A stretch of DNA of 64,000 nt from Deinococcus sp. Leaf326 (GTDB lineage Bacteria; Deinococcota; Deinococci; Deinococcales; Deinococcaceae): the NCBI RefSeq assembly GCF_001424185.1, contig NZ_LMOM01000087.1:62001-126000 (forward strand), read 5' to 3'. Made by a program: the position numbers and the translations under genes. Below the pieces are notes generated by a model, which had not been told where the DNA came from, made no database searches, and worked only from the letters and a program-made list of their open reading frames with translations. Below, piece by piece: positions 32,011 through 43,820 of this stretch. Each line of letters opens with the position of its first letter. Positions within the stretch are counted from its first letter, which is position 1.

Positions 32011-33261
32011 TCAGAAGTAGAACTTCAGGCCGGCCTTGCCGCCGACGTTGAAGCCGCGGGTAGCGGTGTTGGTCGTGCCGTTGGCGTTCGTGGTGTACGC
32101 CAGGCCCGTGCCGCGGCCCTTGTTGCTGAGGTAGTAGCGGCCGTTGGCTTCGCCGAAGACGGCGATGCTGTCGGTCACGCGGTACTCGACACCTGCGAGG
32201 CCCAGGGCATAGACGTCGGTCGCGTTGCCTGTACCGGCGTTGGTGGTGGTGCCACGCGCCTGGCTGCTGGTGATCCCGAGGCCGGCGCCGACGTACACGC
32301 CGAGGTTGCTGCCGGTGTCGAGGTTGTAGGTCAGGGCGGCGTCGGCGTTCACGCCGTTCTGACCGGGCTGGTACTCGGCGGCGATGCGGGCGCCGATGGG
32401 CCCGAAGACGCTCTTGGTGCCGATCAGGGCGCCACCGCTCAGGCAGTAGCCGACGGTACCGGCGTTCGCGCTGCGGTTGAAGGGAGCGCGGCACTGCTCG
32501 CTGGACGCGACGCCCTTGGCGCCGAGGCTCACGCCGGCGTACAGGTTGCTGGTGTTGGCTACCGTGACGTCGGGGGCGATGTCACCAATGACGACCGTGG
32601 TGGGGGCGGTGGTGGTCGGCGTGGTGGTCGTGGGGGTGGTGACGACGGTGGCTGAGGCTCCGGCAGTGCCGGCCGGGCCCTGGGGACCGGTCGGGCCGAC
32701 AGGACCCTGGGGACCCGCGGGGCCCTGGGGGCCGGCGGGGATGTTGCGGATGGCGGCTTCGAGGGCGTCGATGCGGGCGCTCAGGGCAGCGGTGTCGGCG
32801 GTGTCGGTACCGGTCGCCGCCGTGTTGATGCGCTCTTCCAGGGCGGTGATGCGGGCGGCCTGGGCGGCGTTGGCCGTTTCCAGGTCGGTCACGCGGGCGC
32901 TGATGGCCGCCAGTTCGGGGGCCACTTCCTGCATGCCGTTCATGACGGTGGTCATGTCGGTCTGGCTCAGGCCACAGTTGCTCAGGGCGCCGCTGGCGAG
33001 CAGGCGGTGGAAGATCAACGCGGCCTGGTAGCGGGTCAGGTTCTCGTTGCCACGGAAGGTGCCGTCAGGGAAGCCCTGGATCAGGCCGCACTGCGTGATG
33101 CGGTCCACAGCGTCCTTGGCCCAGTGGCCGGCGGGCACGTCGCTGAACTGCGTGACTTGGGCGGTGGTGGCCGGAGCGGGGGTCGTCGCGGGCGCGGTCT
33201 GGGCGCTGGCGGCGCCGAGGCCCAGGGCGAGGATGGACGAGATCATGAGGGTGTTACGCAT
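32011..33261 (-). CDS. SLH-domain outer-membrane protein with coiled coil and collagen-like stalk
   Basis: This 416-residue protein has a signal peptide (1-20), an SLH domain (about 38-85: FSDVPAGHWAKDAVDRI, then GFPDGTFRGNENLTRYQAA) that binds peptidoglycan-linked polymers, and a coiled coil (about 115-172). A run of about eight Gly-X-Y triplets (176-201) and a Thr/Pro stretch (205-222) follow. The C-terminal domain (235-416) is a beta-barrel ending in aromatic KFYF. It belongs with the SlpA-like proteins that tie the Deinococcus outer membrane to the wall. AGGAG lies 7 bases before the ATG, and a strong terminator follows. Confidence 0.88.
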   Translation of the reverse strand: MRNTLMISSILALGLGAASAQTAPATTPAPATTAQVTQFSDVPAGHWAKDAVDRITQCGLIQGFPDGTFRGNENLTRYQAALIFHRLLASGALSNCGLSQTDMTTVMNGMQEVAPELAAISARVTDLETANAAQAARITALEERINTAATGTDTADTAALSARIDALEAAIRNIPAGPQGPAGPQGPVGPTGPQGPAGTAGASATVVTTPTTTTPTTTAPTTVVIGDIAPDVTVANTSNLYAGVSLGAKGVASSEQCRAPFNRSANAGTVGYCLSGGALIGTKSVFGPIGARIAAEYQPGQNGVNADAALTYNLDTGSNLGVYVGAGLGITSSQARGTTTNAGTGNATDVYALGLAGVEYRVTDSIAVFGEANGRYYLSNKGRGTGLAYTTNANGTTNTATRGFNVGGKAGLKFYF

Positions 33262-33653
33262 AGCAGACTCCTTTGATCGGAAAAGGGCACAGTTGAGCGC
33301 CCGAAACCGACTTTCCTGCCGTCAACGTTAGGCAGACGATATGAGTAAGCTGTGAATTACGGCCCCCCCAGGCATTGTGCTCTGCTTCTCAAAGTCCCAA
33401 TCTGATCCTGACCCGCTCAGAATGTGCGTCCGGTGTGAAAATAGTCTTGAAACGTGAGAGCAGGAAAAAGCGCCTGAGACGGGAAGAGGCTGGGCGAGAT
33501 GTGAAAAGCCCATACCTCTTCATGCTCCGAGTTCATGAGGGCGGGTTCATCTTTGGTCGCCTGAATCCTCTGGACCTGGGCATCATCCGGGGCCGAGCGG
33601 TCAATGTTGTTTCTCTCGGCGCGCCCATGAGGACTTCGTGTCAGCATGCGGCC
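33262..33653. other. Divergent intergenic region without a convincing gene
   Basis: These 392 bases are less GC-rich than the surroundings and contain the divergent promoters of the SLH protein and the enoyl-CoA hydratase. The hydratase frame stays open far upstream but the translation has no family character. CAGCAT at 33642-33647, 6 bases before the ATG at 33654, is a weak -10. I see no RNA gene or repeat. Confidence 0.5.
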
Positions 33654-34456
33654 ATGACCGGCGACTACCTGCTCGACGAATACGAATTCGACCACCTGAC
33701 CCTCGACCAGCACGGGGCCATCGCGGTCCTGACCGTCAACCGCCCCCAGGCCCTGAACGCCCTGAACGGCGCGCTGCTGGGCGAACTGGCCCAGGTGGCT
33801 GACCTCATCGCCGACCATGCCGACATCGGGGTTCTGATCATCACGGGGGGCGGCGACCGGGCCTTCGTGGCCGGGGCGGACATCTCGGAGCTGAGCAGTC
33901 TCGACGGCGTGTATGCGGGCCGCGAGCTCTCGCTCTCGGGCCAGGACGTGATGGGCCGCCTGAGTACGCTGCCTATTCCGGTCATCGCCGCCATCAACGG
34001 CTTCGCGCTCGGGGGCGGCCTGGAACTGGCGCTCGCGTGCGACGTGCGCGTGGCCTCGCCAGGAGCCAAGCTGGGCCTGCCTGAGGCCTCGCTGGGCCTG
34101 ATTCCGGGGTTCGGGGGCACGCAGCGTCTGGCCCGCCTGATCGGCGCGGGCCGCGCACTTGATCTGATGCTCACGTCCCGCCAGGTTACGGCCGAGGAGG
34201 CGCTCGGCATGGGGCTGGTGAATTACGTGGCGGACGAGCCGCTGCGCCGTGCTCGCGAGGTCGCCGAACAGATGCTGAAAAACGCGCCCATTGCCCTGTC
34301 GCTCATCAAGGAAGCGGTACGCCGGGGGCTGGATACCTCGCTCGAAGCGGGTCTGGAGATCGAAGCTGACCTGTTCGGCCTGACGGTCGCCACCAGCGAT
34401 TTCCGCGAGGGCACAGGCGCCTTCCTGGCCAAGCGCCGCGCCGAATTCAAGGGGGA

Positions 34457-34460
<4 letters not shown>
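33654..34460 (+). CDS. Enoyl-CoA hydratase/isomerase
   Basis: This 268-residue crotonase-fold enzyme has the oxyanion-hole segments VAGADISEL and GGGLELALACD and both catalytic glutamates (Glu124 and Glu144, in LPEASLGLIPGFGGTQRL), the pattern of true hydratases. It hydrates trans-2-enoyl-CoA in fatty-acid beta-oxidation. The chosen ATG (33654) starts immediately before the conserved domain. Its stop overlaps the HD gene start by 4 bases (ATGA). Confidence 0.92.
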
Positions 34461-35596
<1,136 letters not shown>

Positions 35597-35604
35597 CGGA
35601 CCAT

Positions 35605-35642
35605 GGGGCGGGCCCGGGCTGTCTTGACGCCCGGCCCACCCC
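35605..35642 (+). terminator. GC-rich hairpin after the HD hydrolase gene
   Basis: A 14-pair stem with one bulge (35605-35619 against 35629-35642) and a 9-base loop lies 8 bases after the stop. No T-run follows. Confidence 0.55.
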
Positions 35643-35753
35643 GTCCTACCCTGGCCTCTGACGCCCGCCTCCCTCCACCCGCACACCCTTCATCCTTGAG
35701 AAGCGTGTCGTCTTTTTCATGTTCGGTCAGGGATTTTCTCTAGACTGGGCAGA

Positions 35754-37463
35754 ATGACGGGGGCGATGAGGTACGGACTGGGGGGAGCGGCTGCGCTGGT
35801 GCTGCTGGGCGGCGCGTTGGCGATGGGTGTGGCGACGCAGGACAGCGGCGCGCTGGCACCGGGGCTGACGGTGGGCGGTATCCCTGTGGGCGGTCTGACC
35901 ACCGAGGCGGCCCTGAGCGCGCTGCGGGAGAAAGGCGCCGCGGCGCCGCAGGTGACGGTCACGGCGGCCGACAAGACCTGGACCCTCGCGGCCGACAAGC
36001 TCGGCTGGCAGGCCGACGCCGAGGCGAGCCTGCGCCCCGCGCAGCAGCTCTCGCAGGAGCGCGGCGTGGTCGAAAAGCTCCAGAACATGATCGGGCAGCA
36101 GGCCACACGCGACTTTCCGCTCGTCGTGAAGGTGGACCCGGAGGCCGCGCGCGCGACCCTCAAGGCGCTCACCGGCGGCCTGAACACCCAGCCCAAGCCC
36201 GCGACGGTGGGCTTCGACGCCAAGACCCGCCGTTACGCCGTCCTGACCAAGGACACGCCGGGCCGCAAGGCCGACATTGACGCGGCTGTGAGCGCCTACG
36301 CCGCCGACCCCGCGCAGACGGCCGTGAAGGTGCCAGTCGCCGAGTGGAAGGCCAACAACTCGGCCGAGAAGCTCCAGGGCTACGCCGACCTGGGCAACCG
36401 TCTCATGCGCCCGCTGAGCGCCACGCTGGAGGGCACTGACCGCAAGGGCACCCTCACGGCCCTCCAGGTGGCCGACCTGTTCTGGGTGCGGCCCGAAGGC
36501 ATCGTCCTTGACGACAAGACCATCGGCGCGGCCTTCACGCTCCTGAGCACGGCGGTGGACCAGCCCGCGCAGAACGCCCGCTACGCCACCCAGGGCGGCA
36601 AGCTCGTGCGCGTGCCCGAGAAGGCGGGGCGCGTGGCCGACCGCGCGGCGGCGCTCGCGGCCCTGCGCAAGGCCATCACGGACCCGGCGAGCAGCAGCGT
36701 CGTCTTCGCCTCCAAGGTCAGCCAGCCCACCCTGACGGCCGCGGCGCTGCCCGACCCGACCAAACTCGAGCTCATCACGACCGGGTACAGCACGTACTAC
36801 GGCAGCAGCCCCGAACGCCGCGCGAATGTCGCCAACGCGGCGGCCAAGATCAACGGCGCCGTGGTGCCGGCAAGCGGGATCTTCAGCTTCCTCCAGTCGC
36901 TGGGCAGCATCACGCCCGACAACGGCTTTGTCGGCGGCCTGATCATCTCGGGTGGACGCACGGTGGACGGTCTGGGCGGCGGCGTATGCCAGGTGAGCAC
37001 CACGACCTTCCGCGCGCTGTACCAGGCGGGACTGCCGGTCGTCGAGCGCAGCCAGCACTCCTACCGCGTGGGCTACTACGAGCCGCAGGTGGGGTTCGAG
37101 GCGGCCGTGTACGACCCCGGCGTCGACCTCAAGATGAAGAACGACACCGGCGCGCCCCTGCTCATCCGCACCGTGAACAACGACGCGCGCAGCACCCTGG
37201 AAGTGCAGGTGTGGGGCATTAAACCCGAGCGCAGCGTGTCGGTGAGCAAGGCGACCATCCTCTCGCGTACGCCGCACCCGGCCCCGCAGTACGTCACCAA
37301 CGCCCGGCTGCGCCCCGGCACCACCAAGCAGGTGGATTGGGCTGCCGACGGCTACAACCTGTTCATCACCCGCACGATCAAGGACGCTTCGGGAACCCGC
37401 ACCGACAAGGTGAGTACGGTCTACAAGCCCTGGCGCGCGGTGTACGAGGTCGGCCCGAGCTGA
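35754..37463 (+). CDS. VanW-family protein with peptidoglycan-binding-like domains
   Basis: This 569-residue protein has an N-terminal signal/anchor helix (about 8-27), PG-binding-4-type domains (about 35-330) and a VanW domain (about 345-490) with the conserved GGGVCQVSTTTFRALYQAGLP and ERSQHSYRVGYYEP segments, followed by a G5-like beta extension. VanW proteins are linked to wall modification in many bacteria and not only to vancomycin resistance; the activity is unknown. The ATG is supported by TAGACT at 35741-35746, 7 bases upstream. Confidence 0.88.
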   Translation: MTGAMRYGLGGAAALVLLGGALAMGVATQDSGALAPGLTVGGIPVGGLTTEAALSALREKGAAAPQVTVTAADKTWTLAADKLGWQADAEASLRPAQQLSQERGVVEKLQNMIGQQATRDFPLVVKVDPEAARATLKALTGGLNTQPKPATVGFDAKTRRYAVLTKDTPGRKADIDAAVSAYAADPAQTAVKVPVAEWKANNSAEKLQGYADLGNRLMRPLSATLEGTDRKGTLTALQVADLFWVRPEGIVLDDKTIGAAFTLLSTAVDQPAQNARYATQGGKLVRVPEKAGRVADRAAALAALRKAITDPASSSVVFASKVSQPTLTAAALPDPTKLELITTGYSTYYGSSPERRANVANAAAKINGAVVPASGIFSFLQSLGSITPDNGFVGGLIISGGRTVDGLGGGVCQVSTTTFRALYQAGLPVVERSQHSYRVGYYEPQVGFEAAVYDPGVDLKMKNDTGAPLLIRTVNNDARSTLEVQVWGIKPERSVSVSKATILSRTPHPAPQYVTNARLRPGTTKQVDWAADGYNLFITRTIKDASGTRTDKVSTVYKPWRAVYEVGPS

Positions 37464-37535
37464 GGCCATAGGGAAAGGAGGGGCCACTGGACAGCCTGCC
37501 GCGCCGCGCGCGCCGCCCCGCTACACTCGCCCCAT

Positions 37536-38117
37536 ATGCAGACGCTGGTGGACGAGATCAGGGCGCAGGGCATCATCCTGCCGGGGGGCTTTCTGAAAGT
37601 GGACGGGCTGGTCAACCACCAGCTTCTGCCGGCCCTGACGCGTGAGATGGGCCGGGAGTTCGCGCGTCACTTCGCGCCCCTGTCGCCCAGCAAGATCCTG
37701 ACCATCGAGGTGAGCGGCATCGCGCCCGCGCTGGCGACCGCGATGGAACTCGGGATTCCGATGGTGTACGCCCGCAAGAAAAAGCCCCTGACCATGAAGG
37801 AGCCCGCCTACACGGCCCAGTCGGTGAGCCGCACCAAGGGCGGCACGGTGGACCTGTTCGTGAGCAGCGAGTTTCTGGGAGCGGGCGACCGGGTCATCAT
37901 CATCGACGACTTCCTGGCCTCGGGCGGCACGGTCCGTTCTCTGACGGACATCATCGGCCAGAGCGGGGCGACGCTACTAGGCCTGGGCTGCGTGATCGAG
38001 AAGGAATTCGAGCACGGGCGTGACCGTCTCGCCGACCTCGAAATTCCGATCCATACCCTCGCCAACATCGTCCGCATGAGTGAGGCCGAGGGCATCGTGG
38101 TGGAGGTGGGCCGCTGA
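37536..38117 (+). CDS. xpt: Xanthine phosphoribosyltransferase
   Basis: This 193-residue purine salvage enzyme makes XMP from xanthine and PRPP. It matches Xpt along its length: [10 protein letters not shown] near the start, [26 protein letters not shown], and the PRPP loop [13 protein letters not shown]. Its size is typical. TACACT at 37522-37527 lies 8 bases before the ATG, suggesting a leaderless message. No purine riboswitch is seen upstream, unlike in Bacillus. Confidence 0.93.
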   Translation: MQTLVDEIRAQGIILPGGFLKVDGLVNHQLLPALTREMGREFARHFAPLSPSKILTIEVSGIAPALATAMELGIPMVYARKKKPLTMKEPAYTAQSVSRTKGGTVDLFVSSEFLGAGDRVIIIDDFLASGGTVRSLTDIIGQSGATLLGLGCVIEKEFEHGRDRLADLEIPIHTLANIVRMSEAEGIVVEVGR

Positions 38118-38229
38118 CGGGAGCCGTCTCTAAAGGCGAGGTCAGGGCCGGCTGAAGAGGCCTTGGGCCGCGCCTCAAGAGCCGTGCGGGAGCGGGGGCC
38201 AGGCTGGGAATCCTAAGGAGCTTCTTGCC

Positions 38230-38683
38230 ATGACCCGTCCTCCGAACCCCGCCGCCGACCTCATCCCCGACCAGCGTGCCCGCGTCAACGTGGCGAGCTA
38301 TGAGACCTACGCCGCCGCGCAGCGCGCCGTAGACTTTCGTGGGCGAGGGCCTCCAGACCATCGAACAGGTCACGGGCCGCCTCGACTGGGGCCGCGCCGC
38401 CGGGCTGGGGCTGGGGCAGGGTATGGGCATGGGCCTGTTCATCGGCCTGATCTTCGCGGCGCTGGGACTGGGCCAGGGCAGCTTTATCGGTCTGGTGGCC
38501 TACGGCGTGGTCATCGGCGGCATCTTCGGGGTGGTGTGGGGCCTCATCGGCTACGCACTGTCGGGCGGGCGGCGCGACTTCACGAGCATCGGTGGGATGC
38601 GCGCTCGCGAGTACCTGCTGCTCACCGACCCCGAGGTTGCCGAGTCGGCCAGAGCGCTGCTGAGCGAACTGCCGAGCCGCTGA
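38230..38683 (+). pseudogene. Disrupted YflT-domain (general stress 17M-like) membrane protein gene
   Basis: The frame from the ATG at 38230 (with AAGGAG upstream) codes for RVNVASYETYAAAQRAVDF, the start of a YflT heat-stress domain, then leaves frame near 38337. The rest (VGEGLQTIEQVTGRLDWGRAAG and a Gly-rich membrane region with two helices, to TDPEVAESARALLSEL) continues in another frame from about 38339. The family would have a dozen more residues between AVDF and VGEG, so about 35-40 bases seem to be missing. It may be a real deletion or an assembly error. Confidence 0.7.
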
Positions 38684-38737
38684 GTCCGGACAGGTCCTGC
38701 CTCGCGTCCTAGCGCCCGTTTGGGTAGCATGGCGGCA

Positions 38738-40300
38738 ATGACACAACCGGGTATCGAGCTTCAGGAACTCATCGCCGAGATGGAGGCGCGCCGCCGCAGG
38801 GTCGAGGAAGGCGGCGGCCCCGAACGCCAGAACAAGCAGCGCCTGGGGGGCAAGCTCACCGCCCGCGAGCGGATTGACGCGCTGCTCGACCCTGACAGTT
38901 TTCTGGAACTGGGCACCTTTGCCCAGCACCAGGGCGGGCGGCTCATGCAGGGGGTCGAGGCCCCTGGTGAGGGCGTGGTGACGGGGCGCGGCACCATCCA
39001 CGGGCGGCAGGTGTTCGTATTCAGCCAGGATTTCACGGTACTGGGCGGGTCGCTGGGCAAGATGAACGCCGCGAAGATCACCAAGATCATGGACCTCGCA
39101 GCCAAGACGGGCTGCCCGGTCATCGGCCTGAACGACAGCGCGGGCGCCCGCATCCAGGAGGGCGTGGACAGTCTCTCGGGTTACGGCGAGATCTTCTACC
39201 GCAACGCGGTGTACTCGGGCGCGGTCCCGCAGATCAGCGCGATTCTGGGGCCGTGCGCGGGCGGCGCCGTGTATAGCCCGGCGCTGACCGACTTCATCCT
39301 GATGAGCGGGGGCAGCAGTTACATGTTCATTACCGGCCCCGAGGTCATCAAGTCGGTGACGCGTGAGGAAGTGACCTTCGACGCCCTGGGCGGCGCAGAC
39401 GTGCATACCCGCAAGTCGGGCGTGGCGCACCTGTCCTACGACGGCGACGCGGCGGTGCTGGCCGGCGTGCGTGACCTGCTCTCGTACCTGCCCCAGAACG
39501 CCCGCGAGCAGCCCCCGGTGGTGCCCACGAACGACCCTGTGGACCGCCGCAACGACAAGCTGCTGGAGATCGTGACGCCCGACCAGCGCCGGCCCTACGC
39601 CATGCACGAGGTCATTCACGAACTCGTGGACGACGGCACCTTTCTGGAGATTCAGCCGCACTGGGCCAGAAACATCCTGTGCGGTTTCGCGCGGCTGGGG
39701 GGCCACAGCGTAGGCATCGTCGCCAACAACCCGCGCGTCATGGCGGGCACACTGAACATCGACGCCTCGGACAAGGCCGCACGTTTCATCCGGACCTGCG
39801 ACTGCTACAACGTGCCGGTGCTGACGCTGGTGGACGTGACCGGGTTCCTGCCCGGCGTGGCGCAGGAACATGCGGGCATCATCCGGCACGGCGCCAAGAT
39901 GCTGTACGCCTACGCCGAGGCGACGGTGCCCAAGGTCACGCTGATCACCCGCAAGAGCTACGGCGGGGCGTATCTCGCCATGAACAGCCGTGATATGGGC
40001 GCGGACGCCGTGTACGCTTGGCCCACCGCCGCCGTCGCCGTGATGGGCGCCGAGGGGGCCGCCAATATCGTGTACCGCCGCGACATCCAGAACGCCGAGA
40101 ACCCAGAGGCCATGCGTGCCCAGAAGATCGCCGACTACAAGGACGCCTTTGACAACCCCTACGTGGCGGCGGGCAAGGGTTATATCGACGACGTGATCCC
40201 GATGGAGGAGACCCGGCGTGTCCTGATCCAGTCGTTCGAGATGCTGCGGGACAAGCAGGAGGCCCGCCCCTACAAGAAGCACGGCAACATTCCCCTGTAG
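38738..40300 (+). CDS. Acyl-CoA carboxylase beta subunit (propionyl/methylcrotonyl-CoA type)
   Basis: This 520-residue carboxyltransferase subunit matches PccB-like proteins: [17 protein letters not shown], the [18 protein letters not shown] segment and the second crotonase domain with [22 protein letters not shown] and [12 protein letters not shown]. It transfers carboxyl groups from carboxybiotin to acyl-CoA and would need a biotin-carrying alpha subunit, which is not in this window. The ATG at 38738 is supported by TAGCAT at 38725-38730, 7 bases upstream. Confidence 0.92.
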   Translation: MTQPGIELQELIAEMEARRRRVEEGGGPERQNKQRLGGKLTARERIDALLDPDSFLELGTFAQHQGGRLMQGVEAPGEGVVTGRGTIHGRQVFVFSQDFTVLGGSLGKMNAAKITKIMDLAAKTGCPVIGLNDSAGARIQEGVDSLSGYGEIFYRNAVYSGAVPQISAILGPCAGGAVYSPALTDFILMSGGSSYMFITGPEVIKSVTREEVTFDALGGADVHTRKSGVAHLSYDGDAAVLAGVRDLLSYLPQNAREQPPVVPTNDPVDRRNDKLLEIVTPDQRRPYAMHEVIHELVDDGTFLEIQPHWARNILCGFARLGGHSVGIVANNPRVMAGTLNIDASDKAARFIRTCDCYNVPVLTLVDVTGFLPGVAQEHAGIIRHGAKMLYAYAEATVPKVTLITRKSYGGAYLAMNSRDMGADAVYAWPTAAVAVMGAEGAANIVYRRDIQNAENPEAMRAQKIADYKDAFDNPYVAAGKGYIDDVIPMEETRRVLIQSFEMLRDKQEARPYKKHGNIPL

Positions 40301-40391
40301 GCGTGGGGCGAGGCGCGCATGAGGGAACGCGCAGCACTTCCTGTCCTAGCTGCGGTCTCACTGCGGTAAGGGGCGGGCCTACACTCCGGAC

Positions 40392-40800
40392 ATGCAGATC
40401 ATGCGCGCCGCCCTCGCGTCCTTCGCAGGCAGGAGACGCCGAGTTCTTCACGTGCCGGGTCCGGATTGATCCCCTGTATCCGGCTCAGGCTCCGTCCCAG
40501 ATGGCCGGTAACTCCGTGACCTTCGAGCTGGGCGCCCGGACGGCGTGGCACACGCATCCGCTGGGGCAGGTGCTCATCGTCACCGCCGGCCTGGGCTGGG
40601 TGGGGCGCGAGGGCGGCGAGGTCGAGACGGTCCGCCCCGGCGACGTGGTGCGCTTTGACCCCGGCGAGAAGCAATGGCACGGGGCGACGGCCACCACCGC
40701 CCTGACCCACATCGCCCTTCAGGAAGCGCAGGACGGCCGAGCGGGGGTGTGGCTCGAACAGGTGAGCGCCGAGGCGTACCGGGCGGGCCACGGCGAGTAA
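40392..40800 (+). pseudogene. Cupin-domain gene with a frameshift near its start
   Basis: TACACT (40380-40385) lies 6 bases before an ATG at 40392, the standard start signal here, and the first residues ([11 protein letters not shown]) resemble the usual cupin N-terminus. The conserved body ([11 protein letters not shown], then [30 protein letters not shown]) lies in another frame from about 40433. One extra base, or two missing ones, near 40425-40435 would explain this. The body frame has no better start until an ATG at 40501. The metal-binding HTHP and later His are intact. The loss may be real or a sequence error. Confidence 0.65.
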
Positions 40801-40875
40801 CACGTGCACCTTTTCATGGCCGTTTCTTGAGCCGCTGCCCAGCCTTTGTGGCCGTCCCGGCGCTATGGTCCGGAC

Positions 40876-41340
<465 letters not shown>

Positions 41341-41382
41341 CCGGGCCGCTCCGCTGAAGTGCTCCAGGGATTGATACCGGCT

Positions 41383-41405
41383 GGGCCGTCCTTCTGGGGC
41401 GGCCC
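41383..41405 (+). terminator. Hairpin after msrB
   Basis: A 9-pair stem with one T-G wobble (41383-41391 against 41397-41405) and a 5-base loop. No T-run follows. Confidence 0.45.
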
Positions 41406-41489
41406 GCCCTGTGTTGGTCCGGTGTTGGTCGGCGCAGTGTCAGTTGGCTCAGGGTTTGCATAGGCGCCCCCGCCCTCCAGACTGAGACC

Positions 41490-42386
41490 ATGCGTTTCCG
41501 GCGCTCCGCCCCCGACCCGCGTCTGAGCGAATTTGTCCAGTGCTACTGGCAGATCGAGGACATGGACCTCGCGTGGCCCGAGCTGAACTACGACATGCCC
41601 GAGCGCACCATGCGCCTGATGTTCTCGGCCGAAGCCATCTGGACCGGGCCGAGCGCCGATACGCTGGAACTCGCCCAGCCGGTCGTACTGACCCCTTTCT
41701 TGGTGCAGTCGCAACGCCTGGTGGGGCAGGGCCGCCTACGCGTGCTCATGGCCGAGTTGTACCCCTGGGGGGCGCGGCAGTTGCTGGGCTGGACTTCCCA
41801 GGAGGCACCGGGTGCCCTGAACACCTCCCTGAGCGCCAGCCCCTGGGGCCGCGAGGTGGTGGCGCTCGTGCGGCTGGGCGAGTGGGCCGCCGCCCAGGAG
41901 GCGCTCGAAACCCGGCTGCTGCACCTCGCCGGGGCCCAGGGCGAGACAGGCATGGGCGTGCAGGCGGCCCGCCGCATCTACGAGGCCTCGGGCACGGTGC
42001 GCGTGGCCGACCTGGCGGCCGAGCTGGGCCTCAGCCCGCGCACGCTGGAGCGGCAGTTCGCGCAGCAGGTCGGCGTAAGTCCCAAGACCCTGGCCCGCGT
42101 GGTGCGCTTCGACGCGGCGAACCTCCGGATTCGCACGGACCCGGAGGTGCCGGTGGCCGAGCTGATCTTCGAGCTGGGGTTCTTCGATCAGGCCCACCTC
42201 ATCCGGGAGTTCAGGGCGCTGTCCAGCATGACCCCCGGCACCTTTGCCGCCCTCGCCGCGCGCCGCCGCCACGCCCTCGACCTGGACGTGCTGCTGGCGA
42301 GCGGCGACCGGCCTCTGGACCTGCCGCTGGACCTGGAGGTGTCGTCCGAGTTCTGGACTGGCCCGGACCAGCCTGAACCGCAATGA
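41490..42386 (+). CDS. AraC-family transcriptional regulator
   Basis: This 298-residue regulator has an N-terminal sensing domain (about 1-150, with FVQCYWQIEDMD and LYPWGARQLLG, DUF6597-like) and a C-terminal AraC double helix-turn-helix (about 160-255: VADLAAELGLSPRTLERQFAQ and ELIFELGFFDQAHLIREF). The ligand is unknown. CAGACT at 41478-41483 lies 6 bases before the ATG, a weak -10. It precedes an MFS transporter in the same direction, with a 143-base gap and separate promoter, so regulation of that transporter is only a possibility. Confidence 0.88.
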   Translation: MRFRRSAPDPRLSEFVQCYWQIEDMDLAWPELNYDMPERTMRLMFSAEAIWTGPSADTLELAQPVVLTPFLVQSQRLVGQGRLRVLMAELYPWGARQLLGWTSQEAPGALNTSLSASPWGREVVALVRLGEWAAAQEALETRLLHLAGAQGETGMGVQAARRIYEASGTVRVADLAAELGLSPRTLERQFAQQVGVSPKTLARVVRFDAANLRIRTDPEVPVAELIFELGFFDQAHLIREFRALSSMTPGTFAALAARRRHALDLDVLLASGDRPLDLPLDLEVSSEFWTGPDQPEPQ

Positions 42387-42529
42387 TCTGGGTTTCGGGG
42401 ACCGCCGGCGCGGGACTGGGCTTGTGCGGAGGGCGCAGGTGGTCCGGACTGCGGAGCTGAACGCCAAGCGCGCCACGGCTGTCGCATTTTTCCAATGCCG
42501 GGAGGGGGCCGCGCCCCTAGCGTGTGCCC

Positions 42530-43753
42530 ATGACCTCTGCCTCCAAACGTCCGCCTCTGTTGCTCCTGCTCTTCACGGTCTTTCTGTTCGGCCTCAGCCT
42601 GTCGTTGGTCTTTCCGGTGCTGCCCTTCATCGTGGCGCGTTACGTTTCCGACCCCGGCCAGCAGAGCGTGGTGATCGGGCTGCTGGCGGCCACCACCTCG
42701 CTGCTGGCCTTTTTCGGCTCGCCGGTACTCGGTGCCCTGAGCGACGCTTTCGGCCGCCGCCCGGTCATCCTGCTGACCCTGCTCGGCTCGGCGCTGGGCT
42801 ACCTGCTGTTCGGCATCGGCGGTAGCCTGTTCATGCTGTTCCTGGGGCGCGCGGTCGACGGCGTGGCGGCGGGCGGCATGGGCGCGCTGTTCGCCTACGT
42901 CGCCGACAGCACCGAGGAGGACCGGCGCGCCCAGGTCTTTGGACAGATCGGCGCGACGGTCGGCGCCGCCATGATCGTGGGACCAGCGGTGGGCGGCCTG
43001 CTCTCGCACTTCGGAACGGGCGTGCCCGTGTTCGTGGCGGCGGGCGTCACCCTGCTCAACCTGCTGTGGGCCTGGGCCGCGCTACCCGAAACCCTGGCCC
43101 CCGAAAAGCGCCGGCCGGACTTCGGGCCCGCGCACCTGAACCCGCTGCTGCAACTGCGCGGCGCCCTGGCCTTCCCGCTCGTGCGGCGGCTGGTGACGGT
43201 CAGCGCCCTGTTCATCCTGCCGTTCTCGCTCATGCAGGTGGCGCTGCCGATCATGACGCGCGACCTGCTGCACTGGGGGCCGGCGCAGGTGGGCACGGTC
43301 CTGATGGTCTCGGGGCTGTGCGACATCGTGGCGCAGGGCATCTTGCTCCCGTACCTCATCCGCGCGCTGGGCGAACGCCGGGTGGCGCAGGCCGGGCTGT
43401 GCCTGGGCGTGGTCGGCATGAGCGTGCTGGCGCTGCTGCCCCTGCACCCGCTGGCGGCCTTCGTATACTTGGGCGTGCTGCTGTTGGCGCTGGGCGAGGG
43501 CGTCTACACCGCGTGCATGACCACTCTGGTCTCGCTGGCCATTCCCGAAAGCGAACAGGGCCGGGTGCAGGGCGGCGTGCAGGCGGTGGGTGAACTGGCC
43601 CAGGTCGCCGGACCGCTCCTGAGCGGTCAGCTGTACTCGCGCCTGGGGCCGTCCGCGACCTTCGGAGCTGGGGCGGCGGTAGCAGTCCTGGCCCTGGGCA
43701 CCCTGCTGGGCAGCGCCGTGCCCAGGGTGCCGGACGCCAGAGCCGCCGGCTGA
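42530..43753 (+). CDS. MFS drug-efflux transporter (TetA-like)
   Basis: This 407-residue protein has 12 hydrophobic helices and the loop 2-3 motif [15 protein letters not shown] of TetA-class H+ antiporters, as well as a shorter repeat in the second half. The substrate cannot be stated; no resistance-specific signature is present. The ATG at 42530 is supported by TAGCGT at 42518-42523, 6 bases upstream. It is convergent with the CAP lipoprotein gene, with a shared hairpin between. Confidence 0.85.
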   Translation: MTSASKRPPLLLLLFTVFLFGLSLSLVFPVLPFIVARYVSDPGQQSVVIGLLAATTSLLAFFGSPVLGALSDAFGRRPVILLTLLGSALGYLLFGIGGSLFMLFLGRAVDGVAAGGMGALFAYVADSTEEDRRAQVFGQIGATVGAAMIVGPAVGGLLSHFGTGVPVFVAAGVTLLNLLWAWAALPETLAPEKRRPDFGPAHLNPLLQLRGALAFPLVRRLVTVSALFILPFSLMQVALPIMTRDLLHWGPAQVGTVLMVSGLCDIVAQGILLPYLIRALGERRVAQAGLCLGVVGMSVLALLPLHPLAAFVYLGVLLLALGEGVYTACMTTLVSLAIPESEQGRVQGGVQAVGELAQVAGPLLSGQLYSRLGPSATFGAGAAVAVLALGTLLGSAVPRVPDARAAG

Positions 43754-43765
43754 CCGGGCAGATCA

Positions 43766-43809
43766 GAGGGGGCGGCATCAGGAAGAGGATTTCCCGGCGC
43801 CGCCCCCTC
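43766..43809. terminator. Bidirectional hairpin between MFS and CAP genes
   Basis: A perfect 11-base inverted repeat (43766-43776 and 43799-43809) with a 22-base loop sits between two convergent stops. Confidence 0.6.
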
Positions 43810-43820
43810 CCCGACTCGGC

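Noticed and set aside
33375..33653. Upstream extension of the enoyl-CoA hydratase frame
   Set aside because: The extra 93 residues are basic and unlike any crotonase N-terminus; the ATG at 33654 fits the family.
35727..37487. 586-codon minus-strand frame across the VanW gene
   Set aside because: Antisense shadow of a well-supported gene.
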